Source: Burkholderia sp. Ac-20365
GTDB taxonomy: Bacteria > Pseudomonadota > Gammaproteobacteria > Burkholderiales > Burkholderiaceae
Assembly: GCF_017104715.1 (NCBI RefSeq)
Contig: NZ_JAAGPI010000012.1
Coordinates: 1 to 64,000 of the forward strand
Direction: 5' to 3'
Length of the DNA: 64,000 nt
A program made the position numbers and the translations under genes. Below, piece by piece: positions 44,132-53,922 of this stretch; positions within the stretch are counted from its first letter, which is position 1; each line of letters opens with the position of its first letter. The notes beneath the pieces are model-generated. The model was not told the origin of the DNA. It worked only from the letters and a program-made list of their open reading frames with translations, and searched no databases.

Positions 44132-44680
44132 TTACCTACGCCACGTGCAGGGCTTTGAGGTGCCGATGCATTCGCCATTGCAGCCCAGGCAGTAACCCCG
44201 CTCAGACAGCCAGACGTAGGGCCTTGCCTCTGGAGGGTTCACACCGCGCTGCGCATCGTTCAGCCGTTCCTTAAAATACGCGATGTCATCGCGCAATGTC
44301 GCGAGCGCAGGCTGACGTTCGACGTAGTCTGCAAACGCCACACGGCGTTCGTCAGTCCACACCTCGACCGTGGCGAGCTCGGCAAGCAGACGCCGCAGTT
44401 CGTGCTGCCACTCGTTCAACATCTCGTGTGTCACGTAAGGCCCCCAGGGGCAGAACGGTGCGGCGCTCTCCTCATCGAAGGGAAAGCCGACGCTGGCGCC
44501 TTCCTGCGTCAGACAGGCGAGAATTTCGGCTTTATGCGCAACCAGTTCTGCGGTCCACTGATCGATTACTGCACCGTCGCCCCGCACCTTCAGCTTGTCC
44601 CCATTCGGCGTTAAGACAAGACCGGCGGCGCGTGCTGCCGCGATCAGCATCCGCACGTCGTTACTCGTCTCATTACTCAT
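44132..44680 (-). CDS. TubC/AfsA-like N-terminal satellite protein
   Basis: Protein of 182 residues: N-terminal region AAARAAGLVLTPNGDKLKV, then DQWTAELVAHKAEILACL, fits the TubC docking-type domain found in many phage/satellite primase partners. C-terminal Cys-rich ending (YCLGCNGECIGTSKPCTW) may bind zinc. It overlaps the DUF3631 gene by 4 bases (ATGA). Confidence 0.72.
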   Translation of the reverse strand: MSNETSNDVRMLIAAARAAGLVLTPNGDKLKVRGDGAVIDQWTAELVAHKAEILACLTQEGASVGFPFDEESAAPFCPWGPYVTHEMLNEWQHELRRLLAELATVEVWTDERRVAFADYVERQPALATLRDDIAYFKERLNDAQRGVNPPEARPYVWLSERGYCLGCNGECIGTSKPCTWRR

Positions 44681-46290
44681 AGATCTTTCTCCTGGCGGCC
44701 TTCCCCGGCCTGGCCGGTTACACGGTTACAGCCCGCGTCGGCATTGGCTTCCTGCGTAACCGGCTCCTTCTGAGTAACAGTTACGCAATCCCCTTGGGTT
44801 ACGCCGAGATCCGCGTCCGCAGCGGTTTGTAACCCGGTAACTGCAGCAGAGGGCGCATCGGAGAGGTAACGAGAAAAGGCGTCGGCAAACTGGTCTCGTT
44901 CATAACCCTTTTGCACTTCATAGCCGATCCGAATCGCCTTGCTGCGCACGCCGTACTCCGAAAGTTTCTTGCCGAGCTGACGCGGCGACAAGGGTTTCCC
45001 GTGGTTCCACGTCGCCCACGGTTTTTCCTCGTCGGACAGCAGCGCACGCAGCAGGTCGGTGATTGACAGGCGTCGCACACATTTGGCATCGAAGATCGCC
45101 TTAATGTCGGCCAGCAGTTCGGCCCCCGCGCTCTGTGACAGCTCCGGGTTCCCCGACAGCTTGAGCGCGGCCGCTCGCGCGAGAACGGGCCATTCACCTT
45201 TCGCAACTTCAGCAATGCTGAACAATGGTTCCCAATTGTCCTGCGCGCGGTCGCTTAATGCGTCGGGAAGGGTTGGGCGCGCACATCGCACAGCCTCGGC
45301 ATTGTCCTCGGCCCATCGAGCGGCTTTTGCGCATAGCTCATTAAACAAACCGTGCTCGGCATAACGAAGGCGCTCCACTTTTTCGTGCGGCAATTTGCGG
45401 CGCAGCGGCATCACGATTGACCGGCTTGTCACAGTCTCCGCCAAGCGGTCAGCGTTGATTCCAGCGATGGCCTTCATACCGAATACCGCGAACCGTTTCG
45501 GCTCAAAGTCATCGCCGACTGGCACGCTGCGCCAGACATACGCGGAATCGCGGGTATGACCGGCATTGAACAGACCGCGCAGATCCACTGCCTCCTGGGT
45601 CAAAACGGTTTCGATTTCATCGACGAGCAGTGTCGGCTGATACTTCTCGATCATCCGAAACAGTACGGATGATGAGATGTTGCTCAACTGAGCAGGACGC
45701 GGTACGAGCCGCCCGATAATCGTAAGCAGCTGGGTCTTGCCACACGCCTTCTCAGGAGCATTGATCAATGCGATGGGACATGCGCTTATCTGATCGACAA
45801 ACCATGCGGCCATGATCCATAGCGCGGCGGATTGTGCAACCTCGCTGTCGCACACGACGAACCGCCGAACCGTACGAGTAATGTCATCGAGCAGCACGTC
45901 GCCGTCGACAGGTGCCGCCCACGGTGTGACCTTCGGAAATGGATCGCTCCCAGCGTCCGCGAACTCGTCAGCCCGTGCTTTGGTTACAAGATCATCCAGC
46001 GTAGAAAGTTTCACGCCCAACTGCCTGGCTTCATCCTTCCGCACTCGGTCGTATTCGACTGGCGTAAGCGCAGCAAGCCGCAGCAACGCCTGATCATCCG
46101 TCTCAGCCTGATCGCTTGCGATCGTGACGCCGCCTCCATCGCCGGGAACGACTTCAACAGTCAACTCTATGGCGGGGTTCGGTTCGCGATCGCCGTCATG
46201 TGCGCTCGTTCCAGCCTCGTTTCTGTGGTTCTGCTCAACGTGCAGTTGATCCAGCAGGGCGAGATCCACCTTGTCGCTTGCATTATTCAC
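44677..46290 (-). CDS. DUF3631 replication/ATPase protein
   Basis: Protein of 537 residues with DUF3631 in the C-terminal half (about 355-480). P-loop-like core: LINAPEKACGKTQLLTIIGR (about 176-195), then TLLVDEIETVL as Walker B, as in D5/primase helicase-like proteins. The region ...WDDVC is absent. GTG at 46290, after GGAGGGC, overlaps the primase stop by 8 bases. The C-terminal tail has repeated VT-Q motifs (GVTQGDCVTVTQKEPVTQE). Likely replication helicase of the element. Confidence 0.85.
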   Translation of the reverse strand: MNNASDKVDLALLDQLHVEQNHRNEAGTSAHDGDREPNPAIELTVEVVPGDGGGVTIASDQAETDDQALLRLAALTPVEYDRVRKDEARQLGVKLSTLDDLVTKARADEFADAGSDPFPKVTPWAAPVDGDVLLDDITRTVRRFVVCDSEVAQSAALWIMAAWFVDQISACPIALINAPEKACGKTQLLTIIGRLVPRPAQLSNISSSVLFRMIEKYQPTLLVDEIETVLTQEAVDLRGLFNAGHTRDSAYVWRSVPVGDDFEPKRFAVFGMKAIAGINADRLAETVTSRSIVMPLRRKLPHEKVERLRYAEHGLFNELCAKAARWAEDNAEAVRCARPTLPDALSDRAQDNWEPLFSIAEVAKGEWPVLARAAALKLSGNPELSQSAGAELLADIKAIFDAKCVRRLSITDLLRALLSDEEKPWATWNHGKPLSPRQLGKKLSEYGVRSKAIRIGYEVQKGYERDQFADAFSRYLSDAPSAAVTGLQTAADADLGVTQGDCVTVTQKEPVTQEANADAGCNRVTGQAGEGRQEKDL

Positions 46291-46720
46291 GGGTCCAGCC
46301 CTCCGCAGCCATTAAACGCGAAACGGACAACCGCAGACGATCACGTTCGGTTGCCGTGACAGAACCGCGCCGGTCGATTGCACCGACGATCAGCGCAACC
46401 TCGATCAGTTCGAGCGTCGCCGTGCGCAGTACCTGCTCTGCGGAAAAGCGGCGTATTGCCGGTTTGCTGCTTTGAACACCAGCTTTTCCTGATGGGAACA
46501 GGTCGGACAGATCGAGGCCGATCGCAGCGACAATGTCACCTACAGCGCATCCCGAGAAACAATGGAGAAGCAGGGCGCCGTCAGACTTTTCGGTGATCGC
46601 GAGCGAAGGACGACGATCGTTATGGGCGGGACAGCACGCGGTCCAGCGGCCATGCCCAACCGCCCGCGCTCCATGCAAATGATCGAGTACCAACTGTGCA
46701 GGTGAAACACCGCTGTTCAT
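46283..46720 (-). CDS. CHC2 zinc-finger primase fragment protein
   Basis: Protein of 145 residues with the CHC2 zinc finger: RWTACCPAHNDRRPSL... then LLHCFSGCAVGDIVA. It lacks the TOPRIM catalytic domain of full primases. Together with the DUF3631 protein it can make a split primase-helicase as in satellites. ATG at 46720 with GGAGGA upstream, one-base overlap (TGATG) with alpA. Confidence 0.85.
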   Translation of the reverse strand: MNSGVSPAQLVLDHLHGARAVGHGRWTACCPAHNDRRPSLAITEKSDGALLLHCFSGCAVGDIVAAIGLDLSDLFPSGKAGVQSSKPAIRRFSAEQVLRTATLELIEVALIVGAIDRRGSVTATERDRLRLSVSRLMAAEGWTRE

Positions 46721-46932
46721 CAAGCGTCCTCCGTCGTGTAACCGGCAGGGTCGGCCAGCCAGGCATTGATATCGCAGCGCCGCCAGCCGACCGATCGCAC
46801 GCCGATCTTGACCGGTGCTGGGAAGGTCCCCGCTTTGATTCGTCCGTAGATAGTCGACAGCGGCAACCCAGTTGCGGCTACAACATGCTCACGCCGTAGC
46901 AACGAAAGCCGCGCATCAATATCAACTTGCAT
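46720..46932 (-). CDS. AlpA-family excisionase/regulator
   Basis: 70 residues with AlpA/MerR-like HTH: LLRREHVVAATGLPLSTIYG and GRIKAGTFPAPVKIG, then WRRCDINAWL. AlpA proteins switch integrase and replication genes in satellites. Strong ribosome site GGAGGAGG. It is the first gene of the leftward operon; its promoter is in 46933-47490. Confidence 0.9.
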   Translation of the reverse strand: MQVDIDARLSLLRREHVVAATGLPLSTIYGRIKAGTFPAPVKIGVRSVGWRRCDINAWLADPAGYTTEDA

Positions 46933-47490
46933 GCCTCCTCCATAATCATAAGTAGAGCTGATTACATGGCATAGAAAGCAACTCGATCGCACGTCCGGAA
47001 TGCCCCAACACAAGATGGCAAATCTCAACTTCTGCCGAGATCTGAAGCAATCTTAAGTGGTACTGTACGCGGTTATTATGGCTCTTGTCCCAGCAAGCGG
47101 TGGATTAATATTTCACTATCGTTAACTTAATTCGAATAATATTCTATTCGATCGTTTCGCATATATGCGTAACGAATCATGCCGAATTCTACAGAATGCC
47201 GAATACACGCTAATTCATGACGCCGCATCGCGCCGAAAAGAATTTCATTGCTTTTTACGTAATGCGGTCGTGTGTCGGTCTCGCACGGTCAATAGTCAAC
47301 CCGATCATCGTGAGCTGGCCGTCCTTCGTTCAAGTCGAAGAAGCGTCGTAAGCGAGCACGTGTAAGCCGCGTGGACTGCGCGGCAGCGAGCGTCAGAAGG
47401 TTGCACGAGCCCCGCGCGTCGTCACGCACACAGATTCAGCAGCAACGACGGGCGGGACGCACTTGACGCGTCCTGAACAGCGCCAGCACG
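46933..47490. other. Regulatory region of the satellite module
   Basis: AT-rich between 47040 and 47170, with no good gene (a 66-codon frame at 47165 is not supported). It likely holds the alpA promoter and perhaps the origin of the element; no iterons seen. Confidence 0.4.
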
Positions 47491-47518
47491 AAAATGCCTC
47501 GAAATTGCGAGGCTTTTT
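47491..47518. terminator. Bidirectional terminator next to the integrase
   Basis: GCCTCG, loop AAATTG, CGAGGC with T-run on the right and A-run on the left; 20 bases after the integrase stop on the minus strand. Confidence 0.75.
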
Positions 47519-47537
47519 GTTGGCGGCAGATTTTCCA

Positions 47538-48599
47538 CTATGCAGCCAGCTTGAGCGCTGGCCCGTCGAGCAGCCCGGCCAGTTCGTCGGCTTCCGGGTT
47601 GAAGTAGATCAGCAGCGATTTCAGATCGCGGTGCCCGGTGATTTTCTGCAAGTGCAGCACGGTCGGCACGAGCTTCGCGAAGCGCGTCGTGGCTTCGTGA
47701 CGGGCGTCGTGGAAATGCAGGTCTTCCCACGCTTTGCCCTTTTTCGCTGCGTTCCATGCGTTCGCGAACGTCGTTTCGATCACATTCACGATTGAGCCCG
47801 ACTGGCGCACGCCCATCAGATCGAGCAGCGCGCGGGCGCGTGCGGAAATCGGCACGTTGCGCGCGTCGCCGTTCTTCGAAAACGGCACGTGCAGACGACG
47901 GGCGCGCTCGTCGTATTGCGACCAGTCGGCACGCAGGATTTCGCCGCGGCGCATGGCCGTTTCGAGCGCGAAGCAGAACGCCCACGCGACGCGCTGCGGG
48001 CGCGTCGTCGGCTTCGTGCGCTGGTCCCACCCGAGCGACTGACATACGGCGTCGCGCTCCCTGTCGGGCACGCGGCGCGTGCGATGCGGGTTAGCGCGTG
48101 GACGGTCGATGCGCGAGCACGGATTGACCGACAGCGGAAGATGCCACTTTTTCATCGCGTGTGTAAACGCGCCCGAGAGCATGCCGAACTCACGGCGCAC
48201 GGTCGCGGGGTTGACGGGCGGGTAATCAGCATTGCCCTTCAGGCGCGCGTGCATGATCGCTTCGAGATCGCGCGTGCCGAAATTGGCGAGCGTTTTGTCG
48301 AGCGCGCGAAAGCGTTCGATGTACATATTCAGCGCATAACGTTCCGTCTTTTCGCCGCACTTCGTCGGCGTGACTTCCTTGACGTACTTCATCAACATCT
48401 GCGCGACAGTCGAGGCGAGCGTGATCTGGCCGGGCGCGATTGAAAGCGATTCGGCGATGCGTTGCTCCATCGCGTCGGCCCAATTGTCGGCCTGCTCGCG
48501 TGTGTCGAATGTCCCGCTTGCATAGTGGCCCTTGCGGCGGATGAGTGCGCGATAAACTGTCGAGCCGTCGCCGTTCGTGCGTGTCTGAATCGTTGCCAT
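47538..48599 (-). CDS. Tyrosine recombinase/integrase of the island
   Basis: Phage-type integrase of 353 residues: N-terminal arm-binding region (about 1-60), SAM-like core-binding region (about 65-160), catalytic domain (about 195-345) with Arg in TAMRRGEIL, HxxR in HDARHEATTRF, His in KITGHRDLK and Tyr in LLIYFNPEADEL. GGGAGCGG precedes ATG at 48599. It lies about 155 bases from the predicted right border, so attachment is probably there. Complete and likely functional. Confidence 0.93.
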   Translation of the reverse strand: MATIQTRTNGDGSTVYRALIRRKGHYASGTFDTREQADNWADAMEQRIAESLSIAPGQITLASTVAQMLMKYVKEVTPTKCGEKTERYALNMYIERFRALDKTLANFGTRDLEAIMHARLKGNADYPPVNPATVRREFGMLSGAFTHAMKKWHLPLSVNPCSRIDRPRANPHRTRRVPDRERDAVCQSLGWDQRTKPTTRPQRVAWAFCFALETAMRRGEILRADWSQYDERARRLHVPFSKNGDARNVPISARARALLDLMGVRQSGSIVNVIETTFANAWNAAKKGKAWEDLHFHDARHEATTRFAKLVPTVLHLQKITGHRDLKSLLIYFNPEADELAGLLDGPALKLAA

Positions 48600-48752
48600 T
48601 TTCCGCTCCCCTGTGTGAGTTGGCTTGCCGCGTACTGCACGAGCCAAAATACAGAAAAACGGGCGCGCGCTCTATTCCTCGTGGTGCACGCTAACTCATG
48701 CTATATAACCATAACGCATTGATTTCACGTGAAAAATCGATTCGTACACGGG

Positions 48753-49445
48753 CAGGTGTGTTGCTTGTGCGGGGCGGCACTTACTTTCTTTGCCGCCGCA
48801 AAGAAAGTAAGCAAAGAAAGCGGGCTAACACCGCCCGTTCTTGACCTCCGCCTGAGGGCCCCCAACGGGTCCTCTCCTTCACACGGCAACTTCTCAGTCC
48901 CCGCCCGTTGCCAACGCTCCGAACCTGCGCCTCACCCACTTCAAACACCCGTAGCACAGTCAGCGGCAGCGAATGGTTTATGCCGCCCAGGTGGCAAACT
49001 GTGTGTAGGTCGTAGTGCCGCAGGCGTCGGCGCGCTTACGACACCGATCGTGCTTTTCAGTCCGGAGTGGTGAGTGTATGGCGCGAAAGCCTACACACAG
49101 TTTGCCGCTATAGAACGCACGCAATTCGACAACACTTGCAGTGACGCGGGAGCATGAAGCGGGTGATGAGCCAATTCGAAGCGTTGGCAACGGGCGGTGA
49201 CTGAGAGGTTGCCGTGTGAAGGAGAGGACCCGTTGGGGTCCCTCAGGCAGGAACAAGAACTGGCGGTGTTCAGCGGCTTTCTTTTGCCTACTTTTCTTTG
49301 CCGCGGCAAAGAAAAGTAGGTGCCGCCCCGCACAGGGGCGACGTGTGAAGCAGGCAAGACAAATCGCGGATGCCAGCGAAAGCTAAAGCAAAAACCAAAA
49401 GCAAAAACCCAAAACAAAAATCAAACCCAACACAAACGTGTATAA
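48753..49445. repeat. Full palindromic repeat element, right border of the island
   Basis: Left arm 48753-48960 is largely the reverse complement of right arm 49150-49355; the middle holds the GCAAACTGTGTGTAGG hairpin copy (48991-49115). Hairpins at 48780-48811 (arms CTTACTTTCTTTGC) and 49287-49320 (perfect 34-bp palindrome). After 49340 there is an A-rich tail. Its right arm equals 1-390 in the same orientation. Confidence 0.85.
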
Positions 49446-49541
49446 CCGTTAAACAGCGCTTAAACGCCCTCATGCGCCCGGCATAGAACACCAAATGCCC
49501 ATGCGCAAAGCGAATCGCGCCAGTAAATGGAGCCGCTCACG

Positions 49542-52088
49542 ATGAACGCCAGCCGCGACAGACAGATCGACACCACCAACACCACCGACACCACCCCGCA
49601 ACTCACCCACGAACGCATAGCAAACGCGCGTTTGAGAAAACTGATCGACGCCCACTCCAGAATCGCCGCCGCGAAACTGGACCTCGACCGCTTTCTGTCG
49701 CTCGTCACCGACTCGCTGCTCGAACTCGTGCCCGCTGCGCATGCATCGGTGGTCGAATGGGTCGACGGCGACGAAATGGTGTATCGCGCGTGCAGCGGCA
49801 CCATCGCGCATCACGTGGGCCTGCGTCTGAAACGCGACGGCAGTCTGTCAGGGCTGTGCTCGCTGGAAAAACACCTCCTCTACAGCAGCGATACGTCAAG
49901 CGATCCACGCGTGGATGCGGCTGCGTGCAAACGCGTCGGGGCCACGTCGATGGTCGTCGCGCCGCTCCTCTATCAGGCCGAAGTGGCCGGCGTCGTCAAG
50001 CTGATGGCAAATCGCACCGACGCATTTTCCGCCGATGACATCGAAACGCTCGAACGGATCACGTCGCTCGTCGCCTCGGGCATGGCCCATCAACGCGTGT
50101 TCGCGGAAAACCGCGCGCTGATCGAACAGAACACGATCACCATTGCACGGTTGCGCACCGAAATCAGCCTGCGCGAAGCCGCCGACAGCAAGCTCGAAGC
50201 GTCGCTGCGGCGCCGCCGTCTCGTGCTCGACACCACGCACGACGCGTTCGTCTGCACCGATGCCAACGGCATCATCATCGAATGGAACAATGCAGCGACG
50301 CGCACGTTCGGCTACGCGCGCGATGCCGTCATGGGACAACCGATGCTTGACGTGCTGTTTCCCGCGCGTTGCAAGGCGCGTTACGCCGAACTGGACGTGT
50401 TCAGAATCGCGCCGGAAACAGGCGACGAAAAGCCCTTGCACCGCAGCCGCACGGAACTGATCGCGCGGCGTATCGACGGCAACGAGTTTCCCGCCGAACT
50501 GTCTGCGTGTCCCGTGCAATACGACGGACACACGGAGCTCGCGTATTTCATCCGCGACGTCACCGAACGCTTCAACGCGCGCGAACTCGACAAGCGCTTT
50601 CGCGTGCTGGTCGATGCGATCAAGGACTATGCGATCACGATGCTCGATCCACACGGCCACATCACAACTTGGAGCGCCGGCGCGACGCAGGTGATGGGCT
50701 ATGCGCCGCACGAGGTGATCGGCCAGTCGTCTGCCCTCTTCTATACGCCGGAAGATGTCGCAGTCGGCCGGCCCAAACGCGACCTCGAACTCGCCGCGCG
50801 CGAAGGCCGCGTCGAAACCGAAGAATGGCGTGTGCGCAAGAACGGCACGATTTTCTGGGCGAACATCATCACCACAGCGTTGCGCGATCCGAATGGCGCG
50901 CTGCAAGGCTTCGCAAAGATCACTCGCGACATGTCACGGCGGCGGCGTCTGGAGGAACTCGAAGCGTCGAGCCAACGGATGAGCCAGTTCCTCGCGCTGC
51001 TCGGCCACGAATTGCGCAATCCGCTCGCGCCGTTGCGCAATGCCGTCAGCATGCTGCAACTGAAGACAGCCGACGATCACGCGTTCGTGCCCGAGCATGA
51101 ACTGATCGACCGGCAGTTGTCGCACCTCACCCGGCTCGTCGACGATCTGCTCGACGCCGGGCGCGTCACGCTGGGACGCGTGCAGATCGAACCAAAGCCG
51201 GTGTCGATGCAGGCCATCGCGCAGTTGAGCATCGAAGGCAGCGCGCCGCTGCTGGCCGCGCGCGAGCAGAAGCTCGATGTCGTGATGCCCGATACGCCGA
51301 TGTATATCGAAGGCGATCTCACGCGCATGGTGCAGGTCGTGCAGAACCTGCTGAATAACGCGTCGAAGTTCAGCCCGACGGGGGCGTCGATCGGCATGCA
51401 GATATTCCGCTCGGGGCGGCTGCTCGCAATCCGTATTCACGATACCGGGCGCGGCATCGACCGCGATGCCATCGACGCCGTCTTCAACCTGTTCGTGCAG
51501 GAAACGCCGACGGAAGAACAGGCCGACAAAAGCGGTCTCGGCATCGGGCTGACGCTGGCGCGCGCGATCGTCGACCTGCACGGCGGGCATATCGAAGCGC
51601 ATAGCGAGGGCCGCGGCAAAGGCAGTGTGTTCACGGTGTGGCTGCCCGAATGCAGCCACGCGATCGCCGACGAAGGCGCGCGCGAAGAAGACCCCGCGCC
51701 GGCGCAACCGGTCGATCTGAAAGTGATGGTGGTCGACGACAACGTCGATTCCGCCGACAGCATGGCGACGCTCGTGCAGGTACTCGGTCACGACGCGCGC
51801 GCCGTGTACGACGGCGCCGCCGCCATCGAAATGGCGCATGCATTGCAGCCGCATCTCGTGCTGCTCGATCTGTCGATGCCGAAGATGACGGGTTTCGAGG
51901 CGCTGCCGCATATCCGCAAGGCGCTCGCGCCGTCGGGTGCCGTGATCGCCGCGATGACGGGACTCGGCACCAGCGAAGACCGCGCGAAAACGGAGGCGGC
52001 AGGTTTTGATCTGCACCTGACCAAACCCGTCGATCTGCCCGAACTGGAAAGCGTGCTACAGATCGCCGTCAAGCATGTGCGCGACTAG
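49542..52088 (+). CDS. GAF-PAS hybrid sensor histidine kinase with receiver domain
   Basis: Cytosolic protein of 848 residues: GAF domain (about 30-185), two PAS domains (about 220-340, 350-465), HisKA with His in LLGHELRNPLAPLRN (about 493), HATPase with NLLNNASKFSP, DTGRGID and GLGIGLTLARAIV, and a C-terminal receiver with VMVVDDNVDSADS, Asp in LLDLSMPKMTG and Lys in LTKPVD (about 730-845). No transmembrane segment, so it senses an intracellular cue. GGAG precedes ATG at 49542; ATG at 49527 is a weaker option. Partner regulator unknown. Confidence 0.92.
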   Translation: MNASRDRQIDTTNTTDTTPQLTHERIANARLRKLIDAHSRIAAAKLDLDRFLSLVTDSLLELVPAAHASVVEWVDGDEMVYRACSGTIAHHVGLRLKRDGSLSGLCSLEKHLLYSSDTSSDPRVDAAACKRVGATSMVVAPLLYQAEVAGVVKLMANRTDAFSADDIETLERITSLVASGMAHQRVFAENRALIEQNTITIARLRTEISLREAADSKLEASLRRRRLVLDTTHDAFVCTDANGIIIEWNNAATRTFGYARDAVMGQPMLDVLFPARCKARYAELDVFRIAPETGDEKPLHRSRTELIARRIDGNEFPAELSACPVQYDGHTELAYFIRDVTERFNARELDKRFRVLVDAIKDYAITMLDPHGHITTWSAGATQVMGYAPHEVIGQSSALFYTPEDVAVGRPKRDLELAAREGRVETEEWRVRKNGTIFWANIITTALRDPNGALQGFAKITRDMSRRRRLEELEASSQRMSQFLALLGHELRNPLAPLRNAVSMLQLKTADDHAFVPEHELIDRQLSHLTRLVDDLLDAGRVTLGRVQIEPKPVSMQAIAQLSIEGSAPLLAAREQKLDVVMPDTPMYIEGDLTRMVQVVQNLLNNASKFSPTGASIGMQIFRSGRLLAIRIHDTGRGIDRDAIDAVFNLFVQETPTEEQADKSGLGIGLTLARAIVDLHGGHIEAHSEGRGKGSVFTVWLPECSHAIADEGAREEDPAPAQPVDLKVMVVDDNVDSADSMATLVQVLGHDARAVYDGAAAIEMAHALQPHLVLLDLSMPKMTGFEALPHIRKALAPSGAVIAAMTGLGTSEDRAKTEAAGFDLHLTKPVDLPELESVLQIAVKHVRD

Positions 52089-52175
52089 CCGCAGGCTTAC
52101 CGATCCTTCCGAACACTCAAGAAGCCATCCGCGAGGGACGTTAGCGAAGACACTGCCTTCAATAGAGGAACGAAC

Positions 52176-52424
52176 GTGAACACAGTCAACCCTGAACTCA
52201 TTGCGCGGCTCGTGCGGATCAATCCCGTCGTCATCGTCAATGGCGAGACGTCGCGCTCGCTGCGCTATCACGGCAAGCGCAACGTGCGCGCGCTGATGGG
52301 ATTTCTCGGCATGTATCGCGACATGCGCGCGCTCGTCTATAGCCATTCGGCAAGCGGCCAGCAGATGTGGCTCGACGTGCAGACAGGACGCGTGTCGCAA
52401 TTGCCTGTGTTGCTGCCGAACTGA
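52176..52424 (+). CDS. Small hypothetical protein
   Basis: 82 residues, MNTVNPELIARLVRINPVVI..., basic, with RYHGKRNVRALMGFLGMYRDM; good GAGGAACG ribosome site. 87 bases after the hybrid kinase gene. Family unknown, seems conserved-type core protein. Confidence 0.6.
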   Translation: MNTVNPELIARLVRINPVVIVNGETSRSLRYHGKRNVRALMGFLGMYRDMRALVYSHSASGQQMWLDVQTGRVSQLPVLLPN

Positions 52425-52519
52425 GCGGCACGTCGCTATCCGTCGCGTCTCGGGACGCGCGACGGCTTATCGTCACCGCCCGTTCCATCCAGCCAGCACC
52501 GCGGCCGAAGGAAGCCAGT

Positions 52520-52846
52520 TCAGGCAGGCGTGAAGACGATTGCGCCCAGGTTTTCCGCCTGGGCGAACACTCGCGTGAAGCGATACGCCTGCCCATCGAT
52601 GATGAGGCGATTGAGGCCTGACTGCGTCGCCTCCAGTATCGTGTCGGACAGTTCACGCTGAATGGTCCCGCAGTTCGCCCACTCGTCTCTGGGCGCGCTC
52701 ACGTCACCGATATACAGCCTGACGTCGTCGGCGCCCGTGCGCAGCATGATGAGGCTGAGCGCCTTGTCGAGCGCGCGCTCGAGGTATTCGGACAGCGTCG
52801 AGAGTGCTTCCACGTCTGGTGGGAGTCTGGCGGAATTCGTGGTCAT
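52520..52846 (-). CDS. Small hypothetical protein
   Basis: 108 residues: helical N-half then DDVRLYIGDVSAPRDEW. Start ATG at 52846 (MTTNSARLPPD) fits better than ATG at 52963. No signal peptide. Not recognised. Confidence 0.55.
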   Translation of the reverse strand: MTTNSARLPPDVEALSTLSEYLERALDKALSLIMLRTGADDVRLYIGDVSAPRDEWANCGTIQRELSDTILEATQSGLNRLIIDGQAYRFTRVFAQAENLGAIVFTPA

Positions 52847-53166
52847 TTTTTGCCCCAGTGCATTTAGCGTGGTTGCGCTTTTACAGCATACAGCCCGCAT
52901 TCTCTCCAGCACAACCCACCTTCGATAGACCCGCCATCTGATAGCCGGGCGGACGTCTTGCATCCATCGCCCGGCACACGCCGTATATCAGATCAGGCAC
53001 TCGGGTAACGCAGTCGTCCTGCTTGCAGGCGACCCGGACACGTCGAGCGCCAAAAACACGACAAGAAGAGCGCGCTTGCACTTTGCCGCGGTGCGAGGGC
53101 TGATTTCTGGCGGCACGTTGAATCCAGCGCCATCGACATGCGCGCTGGCACATTCAGGAGAGTGCA

Positions 53167-53463
53167 ATGATTCGCGAAACACCGAAGGTCCATCTGGTGC
53201 GTGCCGTCGTCGCCGCGCTGTGCGGGTGCGCAGCCGCGTTTGCGTACGCTGGCGGAAACGGCAATGGCGCAAATGGCAGCGGCGGCTCTCATGGCGCGGC
53301 GACAGCTGGCATGACATATCACAGCGAACCCGTTTCCAGCCCATGGAACCGGATTCCTGGCGATACATCGCGCATGACGACCGGGAGCGACACGAACATG
53401 CCCGGCATGACACCCGACGACAGCAGCGCCATGACGCCCCAAGCCAGCCGCCAGGTACCCTAG
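53167..53463 (+). CDS. Small exported Gly/Met-rich protein
   Basis: 98 residues with a signal peptide (about 1-28, AYA-GGN), followed by Gly/Asn-rich and Met/Thr/Ser-rich sequence. AGGAG precedes ATG. Met/His-containing mature part might bind copper, but that is only suggestion. Confidence 0.6.
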   Translation: MIRETPKVHLVRAVVAALCGCAAAFAYAGGNGNGANGSGGSHGAATAGMTYHSEPVSSPWNRIPGDTSRMTTGSDTNMPGMTPDDSSAMTPQASRQVP

Positions 53464-53786
53464 TCTTCATAGAGAGAACGTGCCCGCAACATTCGCGGCC
53501 CCGTTCCGCCCGATGGCGACGAGAGGCGCCATATCCGGGCATGCCCGCACGCAACAAAAACACCGGCGCTCACGGGCATCCGCCCTTGGGCGCCTGGATC
53601 ACGTCCGCTGAGGCACGTCGGTCAGACCTTGCTTGCGTGTCCGCCCACGCCCGGAACGCTCTCCACACAGATCGAAGAAAACGATTAACTTATTCAAAGC
53701 TTGTCACTCCTCCCATAGGAAGGCCATCCCGCCTCATATCGCGGAAAACACGTACTAGCCAAGCGACGCCAAACCGCCTATCCTTA

Positions 53787-53800
53787 GAAAAACGTTTTCC
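53787..53800. promoter_or_regulatory. LacI-type operator before the uronate MFS gene
   Basis: GAAAAACGTTTTCC, 13 of 14 matches to the perfect palindrome at 56398. It lies 123 bases before the MFS start. The rest of 53464-53922 has no gene. Confidence 0.7.
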
Positions 53801-53922
53801 CAATGTCACGGAACATGCCCGCGCAGATCGCCCCATCGCGCGACGCAATCCGCCCCGGCGCTCGTCGCCGGCCATGAAAAAAGACCGCGGCGCGACGAGC
53901 GATGCCGCGAACGGAGACATAC

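Larger units (their letters stand above)
31339..48752. mobile_element. Accessory island with satellite-like integrase, primase and PARIS cargo
   Basis: 17.4-kb region bounded by fragments of one repeat family: the left fragment ends TGTGCGGGG at 31338, and the right begins CAGGTGTGTTGC, reaching TGTGCGGGG at 48766. A tyrosine integrase stands at the right end and the load is hypothetical, phage-like and defence genes, some AT-richer than the flanks (as at 40180-42445). The order integrase, AlpA, CHC2 primase and DUF3631 helicase-like protein resembles P4-like satellites or small integrative elements. No tRNA is visible at either border. Exact att sites are unproven. Confidence 0.65.

Noticed and set aside
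31339..48775. tRNA at an island border
   Set aside because: I found no tRNA-like sequence at either end, so tRNA-based integration is not supported.
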